From the NCBI GenBank assembly GCA_022798035.1, contig JAAWLS010000088.1, positions 1 through 8,456 on the forward strand: 8,456 bases of DNA. Direction: 5' to 3'. The notes below the pieces were generated by a model, which was not told the origin of the DNA, did no database searches, and was given only the letters and a program-made list of their open reading frames with translations. The position numbers and the translations under genes were made by a program. The stretch comes from Lachnospiraceae bacterium (GTDB lineage: Bacteria > Bacillota > Clostridia > Lachnospirales > Lachnospiraceae). Positions 1 to 5,064 of the stretch are shown in pieces; the first letter of the stretch is position 1; each line of letters opens with the position of its first letter.

Positions 1-1295
1 GCATGGTCTCCGATTCTCTCCACATTTCCAGTCATTTGAAAATACTGGCCTGCCATTTTAGTATCTCTTTCATTAGACTCATTAATTATCGTTCTGGAAA
101 TAGAGCCAGAAATCTCTCTGTTCAGATAGTCAATGTATTCCTCCGTCTCATTGATTTCAGATAAAGGTTCTGCATCTGCCATTCGAAAAGCCCAAAAAGC
201 TTTATCTACATTATACTGTGCCATCTGCAGCATCCGCATAATTTCCTGGCGAAGCTGATTGAAATAAATTGCAGAAGTACCGATGGCCGCCCCCTGATGA
301 GGTTCTTTCTGAACCAGATATTTCAGGTATCGCTCAGATACCGGTCTCTCCTCTCCCCCTTCATCCGGCAGAATTCTCCTGAATATCTCTGTCTGAGCCC
401 CAGCTGCCGGAAATAAAAGGACTGCAGTCACCAAGTTAAAGAATGTATGAATATTTGCAACCTGTGCCGCGGGATTGGAGGGAGTCAAACGCTCCAGAAA
501 CGCAGTCAGCGGCGTAACTGTACACAAAATTGTAAATAGGACCGTTCCTGTTATGTTAAACAGTAAATGGAGCTGCGTCACCCTTTTTCCCGCTCTGGCC
601 CCTTTAGCAGAGGCTGCTATTGTGCCGACGCAGGTTCCAATATTCTCTCCAAACAGCACAAAAGCTGCCTCTTTTAATCCAATCCAGCCGCTGACTGCCA
701 AAACCTGCAAAATTCCCACTGATACAGCAGATGAACGTAGAAGAACTGCCGCTAGAATTCCAATTCCGATTCCCAGAAAAGGGTCCGTGCATATCCCCAT
801 ACATCTGCCAAAAAACGTGGAGCCCTGCAGAGGTCTCATGGCCTCCTCCATCATTTCCATTCCCATAAAAAAGACCCCAAGTCCTGCCAAAATCTCACCA
901 GCACAGACATAGCTGTTTCTCTTCCGCATCATAATGAGAATGACTCCGGCAAAAATAAAAAGAGGCGCTGCCGCTCCCACTTTCCATGCAATTAATTGTC
1001 CTGTAAGAGTTGTGCCGATATTCGCCCCCATCACAACCCAAACTGCCTGCTGCAGCGTAATTATTCCGGAACTGACAAAGCCCGCCGCCATCAGTACCGT
1101 GGCCGAGGAAGACTGAATCACAGCTGTTATCACAGCTCCTGCCGCTAATCCCAAAAAAGGATTTGTTGTCAATTTCTCCAGCACCCGGCGCATCCTGTTT
1201 CCCACGGCAGTCTCCAATCCGCCGCACATCATCTGTCTCCCATACAAAAAGAGCGCAAATCCCCCGAACAATTTCAATACTTCTCTTGTGCCCAT
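1..1295 (-). CDS. Na/Pi cotransporter family protein, 3' end cut by window edge
   Basis: This is a membrane transporter of the bacterial Na/Pi-cotransporter (NptA/YjbB, PF02690) family, expected to move phosphate across the cytoplasmic membrane with sodium. My reading of the frame gives 431 intact codons with no stop. It shows the duplicated family architecture. Repeat one has QSSSAT (residues 61-66) and GANIGTT (90-96). Repeat two has RSSAVS (187-192) where QSSSA is expected, then GENIGTC (216-222). A HTFFN motif (283-287) follows. From about residue 320 the protein is cytoplasmic and PhoU-like, with NVERIGDH at the cut end. Several hydrophobic helices are evident between residues 8 and 300. 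The start is ATG at 1295, preceded by GGGGAGAAGG about 4 nt upstream. The family is certain; phosphate transport is less so, because the second binding motif is altered. The missing end should complete the PhoU-like domain. Confidence 0.93.
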   Translation of the reverse strand, partial: MGTREVLKLFGGFALFLYGRQMMCGGLETAVGNRMRRVLEKLTTNPFLGLAAGAVITAVIQSSSATVLMAAGFVSSGIITLQQAVWVVMGANIGTTLTGQLIAWKVGAAAPLFIFAGVILIMMRKRNSYVCAGEILAGLGVFFMGMEMMEEAMRPLQGSTFFGRCMGICTDPFLGIGIGILAAVLLRSSAVSVGILQVLAVSGWIGLKEAAFVLFGENIGTCVGTIAASAKGARAGKRVTQLHLLFNITGTVLFTILCTVTPLTAFLERLTPSNPAAQVANIHTFFNLVTAVLLFPAAGAQTEIFRRILPDEGGEERPVSERYLKYLVQKEPHQGAAIGTSAIYFNQLRQEIMRMLQMAQYNVDKAFWAFRMADAEPLSEINETEEYIDYLNREISGSISRTIINESNERDTKMAGQYFQMTGNVERIGDH

Positions 1296-1401
1296 ATTTC
1301 CTTCTCCCCTGCGTTGTCTTTCTTTTCCTGCTCAAAAGAGCATATTCATACCCCCATGCATACCTGGTTATTCTCATCAGGATTTCCTCATAAGACAAGG
1401 A

Positions 1402-1443
1402 AAATGAAAGAACCGTACACTCCCATGTAACGGTCTTTCATTT
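1402..1443 (-). terminator. Strong hairpin, probable terminator of the apbE operon or leader attenuator
   Basis: AAATGAAAG (1402-1410) pairs with CTTTCATTT (1435-1443). An A-T pair, CCG/CGG and TACA/TGTA extend the stem to about 17 bp with one single-base bulge on each side and a CTCCCA loop (1420-1425). On the minus strand the stem runs into TTTTCCTTGTCTT, a broken U-tract. It lies about 75 bp after the stop of the Gx-family gene and about 105 bp before the Na/Pi gene. It most simply ends the apbE operon. If the promoter at 1475-1503 is real, it also lies inside the Na/Pi leader. Confidence 0.65.
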
Positions 1444-1474
1444 CCTACATAGTACACTGACGTATTTCAGAAAC

Positions 1475-1503
1475 AGAATAGCAACTTTTTTATCATCCGT
1501 CAA
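1475..1503 (-). promoter_or_regulatory. Candidate sigma-A promoter for the Na/Pi transporter gene
   Basis: On the minus strand a -35 box TTGACG (1498-1503; 5 of 6 consensus) is separated by exactly 17 bp from a -10 box TATTCT (1475-1480; 4 of 6). It lies just past the stop codon of the Gx-family gene. Transcription would start near 1468 and give a leader of about 170 nt that contains the stable hairpin at 1402-1443. The spacing and -35 box are good and the -10 is mediocre, so this is a prediction only. Confidence 0.45.
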
Positions 1504-1519
1504 TCTCTGCAGGGTTTCC

Positions 1520-2017
1520 TTAGCATTTTCTTATCATGTCCTCCAAACGCTTAATCAAGACCCCCGCCACAATTCCAATTACGGCGCCGGCCAATGTTCC
1601 TGACAAAATTAATACTGGAAAATAATACAGAAGTTTCACATTTTCCACCACCAGAACCGCCGCCAGAATTTGCCCTGCGTTGTGGGCCACTCCTCCTAAA
1701 ACGCTGACGCCTGTGGCAGAAAAAAGTTTTATCTTCCGTGCCCCAATCATTGTGAGAAGGCTTAGTATGCCTCCCGCCAGGCTGTATACCATACTTGCAG
1801 GATTTCCGAATGTAAACCCTGTCAGTACAATTCGCACCAGAGACAAAGTACATGCCTCTTTCGTTCCCATGGTATATAATGTTACAATTACCACTAGGTT
1901 GCCCAGTCCCAGCTTCACACCCGGAATTCCAAGGTTGATAGGAAACAGCGATTCAAGATAGGAAAATACAAATGCCAGCGCTGTCAGCATCCCCATATAA
2001 GCCGCTTTTTTCGCCAT
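1520..2017 (-). CDS. Gx transporter family protein (Hpre_diP_synt_I family), EetB-like
   Basis: A 165-residue, strongly hydrophobic integral membrane protein of the family called Gx transporter or heptaprenyl diphosphate synthase component I (PF07456). The family name is historical: nothing visible suggests prenyltransferase catalysis, and the fold resembles the substrate-binding subunits of ECF transporters. Signatures visible are PGVKLGLGN (residues 32-40; usually GLAN) and the glycine-rich GGVAHNAGQ (108-116). About five or six membrane segments can be drawn (near 5-24, 38-50, 55-70, 74-92, 102-122 and 130-155), with a basic C-terminal tail. The start is ATG at 2017 because GGAGG lies 7 nt upstream; a longer in-frame reading to 2128 would run back through the preceding gene. 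It is the third gene of the apbE operon, 13 bp after its neighbour. Its substrate is unknown; a role in surface flavin or quinone electron transfer is inferred from context. Confidence 0.87.
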   Translation of the reverse strand: MAKKAAYMGMLTALAFVFSYLESLFPINLGIPGVKLGLGNLVVIVTLYTMGTKEACTLSLVRIVLTGFTFGNPASMVYSLAGGILSLLTMIGARKIKLFSATGVSVLGGVAHNAGQILAAVLVVENVKLLYYFPVLILSGTLAGAVIGIVAGVLIKRLEDMIRKC

Positions 2018-2030
2018 AGCCTCTCCTCCC

Positions 2031-2405
2031 TCAATTTGTGGTGCCGTCCAAATTCTGCCCTCTTCCATTCTCAATTTCCACCACAACTTTGTTGGGCAGA
2101 CACACCAGACTTTCTCCCCGTTTTTCAATGGGCCGATGATTTACACATATTTTATCCGGACAGGTAGCCTCTCTGATTTCGGCCTTTCCTTCCCTGATTT
2201 CCAGTATATTGTAATTTTTCCCCTGAGCCTCTATCTCTACAGTCATATCCTGCTCCAGCGGATAGCGTCCCTGTTCTTTTCCATCCAGATACACCACCGC
2301 TTCCCCGCTTTCCGTGCTCATAGAAGCATACAAGGATATCCCCAAAAATACTGCCAGCGCTGCAGCTACCAGAACAGCAATCAAAATCACATCATTTTTT
2401 TTCAT
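2031..2405 (-). CDS. Membrane-anchored NusG domain II protein, EetA-like
   Basis: A 124-residue protein with one N-terminal membrane anchor (about residues 6-26, after MKKND) followed by a single extracytoplasmic NusG domain II (PF07009). The domain signature is clear: CPDKICVNH (82-90) and CLPNKVVVEI (102-111), with three cysteines at 82, 87 and 102. Despite the name it has no NGN or KOW module and should not act in transcription. Similar stand-alone proteins occur next to ApbE and Gx-family genes in Firmicutes, and EetA of the Listeria electron-transfer locus is, as I recall, of this type. The start is ATG at 2405, 11 nt downstream of a GGAGG that lies inside the apbE coding sequence; the two genes overlap by 14 bp, which suggests translational coupling. 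Its molecular function is not established. Confidence 0.86.
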   Translation of the reverse strand: MKKNDVILIAVLVAAALAVFLGISLYASMSTESGEAVVYLDGKEQGRYPLEQDMTVEIEAQGKNYNILEIREGKAEIREATCPDKICVNHRPIEKRGESLVCLPNKVVVEIENGRGQNLDGTTN

Positions 2406-3447
2406 GAAATTCAAACCCTCCAGAGCAGCGGATATCTCCATCTTTTAAAATCCACAGGGCCTCCACTCCCGGCAGAGATTCCACAAATTCCAGCCCTTCC
2501 TCAAATTCCATATTAAACAGCGCGGTGGAAAGAGCATCTGCCATGCCGGAATCTTTCGTCTGCACAGATACAGAAGGAAAATACTCAGAGGGCATTCCTG
2601 TTCCGGGGTTGATAATGTGGCAATAACGTTTTCCATTTACCAGATAGAAGCGCTGATAATCTCCGCTGGTTACAATGGACTGGTCTGCCATCTCCACAAC
2701 ACCCACGTAACTCTCATCACTCTCCAAATCCGGATTCTCAATTCCAATCCGCCAAGGTGTTCCGTCTTTCTTTGTTCCCACTGCACAGACATTTCCCCCT
2801 ACGCTGATTAACGCATGTTCCATGCCTATCTCCCTGGCATACTCTGCCAGGCGCTGTACTGCATATCCTTTTCCGATGCTTCCCACATCCAGAGACATTT
2901 CCTGCTCTTTCAAAAACACCGTGGATTTCTCCTCATCGACAATCAAATTGGAGATATCTGTGTACTGCGCTTTTTCCTGAAGCAGTTCTTCTGGCGGAAG
3001 AGCGGCCTGCTTCGGTTCTTGCATTCCCTGTTCCCGATACGCATGCCAGACAGACAAAACACTGCCGTATGCAATGTGAAGCCTGCCTTCCGTCTTCTGG
3101 TACATTTCTTTGCCCAGTTTCAGCAGCTCCACAATCTCTCTGTCTACTTTTACCGCCTCCGCTCCCGCAGCGTCATTGATAGTTTTTATATTGTTGATTC
3201 CATCGTATGTGTGATAGATATCAAACAGTCTGTGATAGTACTGTAGTTTCTCCTGCAAAAGTTTCGTCTGACTCTCAAATTCTTCTTGACTTGCAGCATA
3301 TCCGCTGATGGAAGTCACGGTATCAAAACTGTCAAAAAATTTCGTCTCATACAATTTTGTTTCTTTATTATTACGCTGTATCAGAACAAGTCCTGCTGCC
3401 AAGGCTGCTGCTGCCACTAGAGAAACTGCCCGATATACTCTTTTCAT
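2392..3447 (-). CDS. apbE: FAD:protein FMN transferase (ApbE family), membrane-anchored
   Basis: This 351-residue enzyme of the ApbE family (PF02424) transfers FMN from FAD to a threonine or serine of a target protein outside the cytoplasmic membrane, using a divalent metal. Family motifs appear in order: DVGSIGKGYA (residues 187-196), VGGN (216-219), TSGDYQRF (260-267), HIINPGTG (277-284) and ADALSTA (303-309), which contains the usual metal-binding Asp and Thr. Residues 8-24 form a hydrophobic N-terminal segment without a lipobox cysteine, so it is probably a signal anchor or secreted form rather than a lipoprotein. The start is ATG at 3447 with AGAGGA 11 nt upstream. It is the first gene of a three-gene operon with the NusG-II and Gx-family genes. 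No canonical FMN_bind acceptor is encoded in the window, so its target is unknown. Confidence 0.95.
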   Translation of the reverse strand: MKRVYRAVSLVAAAALAAGLVLIQRNNKETKLYETKFFDSFDTVTSISGYAASQEEFESQTKLLQEKLQYYHRLFDIYHTYDGINNIKTINDAAGAEAVKVDREIVELLKLGKEMYQKTEGRLHIAYGSVLSVWHAYREQGMQEPKQAALPPEELLQEKAQYTDISNLIVDEEKSTVFLKEQEMSLDVGSIGKGYAVQRLAEYAREIGMEHALISVGGNVCAVGTKKDGTPWRIGIENPDLESDESYVGVVEMADQSIVTSGDYQRFYLVNGKRYCHIINPGTGMPSEYFPSVSVQTKDSGMADALSTALFNMEFEEGLEFVESLPGVEALWILKDGDIRCSGGFEFHEKK

Positions 3448-3510
3448 ATCTATTAAATTCCTCTTTCATATTCTGTCAGATTTTTTCACAAAACAGACGA
3501 GTGCGCATAT

Positions 3511-3568
3511 TATTTTATTAGGAAAGATGCTTCATGCTTCAGTATGATTAGGTCTTTCCAATAAAATA
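3511..3568. repeat. Long AT-rich inverted repeat upstream of apbE
   Basis: TATTTTATTAGGAAAGA (3511-3527) is matched by TCTTTCCAATAAAATA (3553-3568). The arms are perfect complements over 16 bp apart from one extra A, and enclose a 25-base loop. The loop begins with ATGCTTC present twice in tandem (3527-3533 and 3534-3540). It lies 63 bp upstream of the apbE start and directly beyond the terminator-like hairpin at 3573-3617. It may be an RNA hairpin in the apbE leader, a protein-binding operator or a relic of a small mobile element; the sequence does not decide. Confidence 0.6.
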
Positions 3569-3572
3569 AAGA

Positions 3573-3617
3573 GCTCCCTTCTTGTCTCTGCATTTATCTG
3601 CCGACCAAAAAGGGAGC
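3573..3617 (-). terminator. Probable Rho-independent terminator after the foldase lipoprotein gene
   Basis: GCTCCCTT (3573-3580) pairs with AAGGGAGC (3610-3617) around a 29-base loop. On the minus strand the stem is followed by TCTTTATTTTATT, a reasonable U-tract. It lies about 75 bp past the foldase stop codon. The long loop lowers confidence. The U-tract is also the 5' arm of the inverted repeat at 3511-3568, so the two structures share bases. Confidence 0.6.
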
Positions 3618-3690
3618 GTTTTCACTTTATTCCCACGAGCAATGAGCCAAGCAGCCACGCCTGCGCGGATATTTGATTATAAAGGCTGAA

Positions 3691-4929
3691 CTATTCTTCT
3701 GCGCCGTCTTCCTCTGCCTTATCGTCCTCTCCGGCATCCTGATGATTTTCATCTGCACCGTCCTTATCGTCTGTCTGTTTGTCTGCGTTATTTTCATCGT
3801 CCGCGCTGTCTTTATCGTCTGTCTGTTTGTCTGCGTTATTTTCATCGTCCGCGCTGTCTTTATCGTCCGCGTTATCTTGCGCATCTGTCTGCTCGTCTGT
3901 ATTTTCGCTTTCTGCCTGTTTGATTGTAAACAAGTCCTCAAAAGTAACCTTTGCCCATTCTTTCTCGTTTACCTTATATTTAACGTCTTTTTTATAACTG
4001 TCGCATACTTCTTTGTAATGGTCGTTCTTCCGCTGTTCCACAATTTCATCTTTTTTCTTCTCTGTGGCTTCCTTGTCAAACGTACTGTCCATACGGACCA
4101 GGAAATAGCTGCTGTCCCCTGTGACAACCTTGCTGATTTCTCCTTCTTTTAATTTATTGGCGGCTTCCAGCAATGCCTTGTCCAAAGATTCCTCATCGTC
4201 CCCATAAGATTTCTGAGAAACTGTATAGCTTTCTTTTTCTGCCGCTTCTTTAAATTCCTCAGCAGAAGACACCTTCAGCCCGGAAGCAAAAGTTTCCAAT
4301 TTCTTTTTCAGCTCAGCTTTCTCTTCCTCAGTGTACTCCTTCTCTTTCCCCTCGTCGTCCGTGGTGGAATTGTTCTTCACTTCCAGATAACTGATTGTTT
4401 TCTGGGCAGCTTCTTCATCCGACACTTTTGTGTCCACTTCCGCATCCATTGCCTTTCGCATTTTCGCCTGAATGGTATTCAGCCGAAGCATCTGCTCCAC
4501 GTACTCCTGGGCGGCTCCCATCTGCTTAATAGCTGCATCTGTGTTGTCTTCCATAAATTTCTCAGCCGTCTCTTTTATCTTTTGTTGTTCTTCCTCTGTA
4601 ATTTCCACTTTATAATCTTCCATGTGGTCTTCTAACAGATACAAAATCTCTATATTTTCTGTTACATTCTTTTTGACGGAAGTCTCCATATCGGTTCCGT
4701 CATTAAACAAATCTTGAGACCACATTCCTGTTCCGAACATAGCGGAAAACTGACCGTCATAAACGGCCTGCTGATATCTGGCCATAAAATTCATAAATCC
4801 CAGAGAAATCTTCTCTCCATTCAGAGTGGCTCCTGTTTTCTCTCCATCTATAGTACTGCCGCATCCCGTCAAAGCGGCTGCTCCCACCACCGCCGCCAAA
4901 AGAAGGGGAACTAATCTTTTTTTCTTCAT
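3691..4929 (-). CDS. SurA/PrsA-like foldase lipoprotein with acidic repeat tail
   Basis: A 412-residue lipoprotein of the peptidyl-prolyl isomerase (SurA/PrsA) class, expected on the outer face of the membrane where it would help secreted proteins fold. The signal peptide ends in the lipobox LTGC with Cys23 as lipidation site. Residues 35-160 resemble the helical chaperone domain (NGEKISLGFMNF at 37-48). Residues about 170-290 resemble a parvulin domain (EEFKEAAEKES and LKEGEISKVV blocks), but the family's catalytic histidines and GGDLG block are absent, so isomerase activity is doubtful. Residues 340-412 form a Asp/Glu/Lys/Asn/Thr-rich tail with a duplicated 16-residue unit. ATG at 4929 has a perfect AGGAGG 5 nt upstream. 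It has its own promoter (5021-5049) after mfd. The general class is sure; its clients are unknown. Confidence 0.87.
   Translation of the reverse strand: MKKKRLVPLLLAAVVGAAALTGCGSTIDGEKTGATLNGEKISLGFMNFMARYQQAVYDGQFSAMFGTGMWSQDLFNDGTDMETSVKKNVTENIEILYLLEDHMEDYKVEITEEEQQKIKETAEKFMEDNTDAAIKQMGAAQEYVEQMLRLNTIQAKMRKAMDAEVDTKVSDEEAAQKTISYLEVKNNSTTDDEGKEKEYTEEEKAELKKKLETFASGLKVSSAEEFKEAAEKESYTVSQKSYGDDEESLDKALLEAANKLKEGEISKVVTGDSSYFLVRMDSTFDKEATEKKKDEIVEQRKNDHYKEVCDSYKKDVKYKVNEKEWAKVTFEDLFTIKQAESENTDEQTDAQDNADDKDSADDENNADKQTDDKDSADDENNADKQTDDKDGADENHQDAGEDDKAEEDGAEE
3764..3859 (-). repeat. Two perfect 48-bp tandem repeats in the foldase tail
   Basis: Two identical 48-bp units lie head to tail at 3764-3811 and 3812-3859. 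Each encodes the 16 residues DDKDSADDENNADKQT (protein positions 355-370 and 371-386). Degenerate partial copies flank them: DDKDGADENHQ on the C-terminal side and an N-terminal remnant around DAQDNA. The unit length is a multiple of three, so gain or loss of copies keeps the reading frame. Confidence 0.95.
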
Positions 4930-4962
4930 AACATCCTCCTATGGGTTTCTTATTTTTAAATC

Positions 4963-4983
4963 AGGGCGTCAAAGACCCGCCCT
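4963..4983 (-). promoter_or_regulatory. Compact GC-rich hairpin in the foldase gene leader
   Basis: AGGGC (4963-4967) pairs with GCCCT (4979-4983), and inside it GTC pairs with GAC across an AAA loop with a 2-base bulge. It lies about 35 nt upstream of the foldase start and downstream of the predicted start of transcription. On the minus strand it is followed by GATTTAAAAATAAG rather than a clean U-run, so it would be a weak terminator for mfd read-through. It may instead stabilise the foldase mRNA 5' end. Confidence 0.5.
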
Positions 4984-5020
4984 AATCCATTTAGACAAAA
5001 TCGTACATCACATAAATGAC

Positions 5021-5049
5021 ATTATAATTCTTTTTTCCATTGGTAGCAA
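5021..5049 (-). promoter_or_regulatory. Sigma-A-type promoter for the foldase lipoprotein gene
   Basis: On the minus strand TTGCTA (-35, 5044-5049) is followed after exactly 17 bp by a perfect TATAAT (-10, 5021-5026). Transcription should begin near 5014 and give a leader of about 85 nt. The promoter begins only about 16 bp past the mfd stop codon and no terminator lies between them, so some mfd transcripts probably continue into this gene. Confidence 0.75.
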
Positions 5050-5064
5050 CTATTTTTGTACATT

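Noticed and set aside
475..912. A plus-strand open frame of 145 codons.
   Set aside because: It is antisense to the transmembrane part of the Na/Pi transporter and has no homology I can recognise.
895..1398. A minus-strand open frame starting upstream of the Na/Pi transporter.
   Set aside because: It overlaps the transporter in another frame, gives a low-complexity Gly/Ser/Cys-rich product, and lacks the family motifs seen in the correct frame.
2018..2128. A 37-codon N-terminal extension of the Gx-family protein.
   Set aside because: It would run out of frame through the NusG-II gene, and the ATG at 2017 has a good GGAGG at the right distance.
2406..2441. A 12-codon N-terminal extension of the NusG-II protein to an upstream ATG at 2441.
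   Set aside because: The ATG at 2405 has its own GGAGG and begins directly before the membrane anchor (MKKND). The longer form lies entirely within apbE.
3448..3520. A sigma-A promoter for apbE, for example around TAATAT or GAATAT.
   Set aside because: No -35 box of reasonable quality lies at 16-18 bp from any of the candidate -10 boxes.
3448..3690. An FMN riboswitch upstream of apbE.
   Set aside because: None of the conserved RFN element segments is present. The structures seen are simple inverted repeats.
3764..3859. Tandem repeats as a possible CRISPR array.
   Set aside because: The units are contiguous with no spacers and are in frame within a coding sequence.
3673..4152. A plus-strand frame that reads like a small, very hydrophobic membrane protein with repeats.
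   Set aside because: It is the exact antisense of the acidic repeat tail of the foldase. Asp/Asn/Lys codons read backwards give Ile/Val/Leu/Phe. It has no ribosome binding site.
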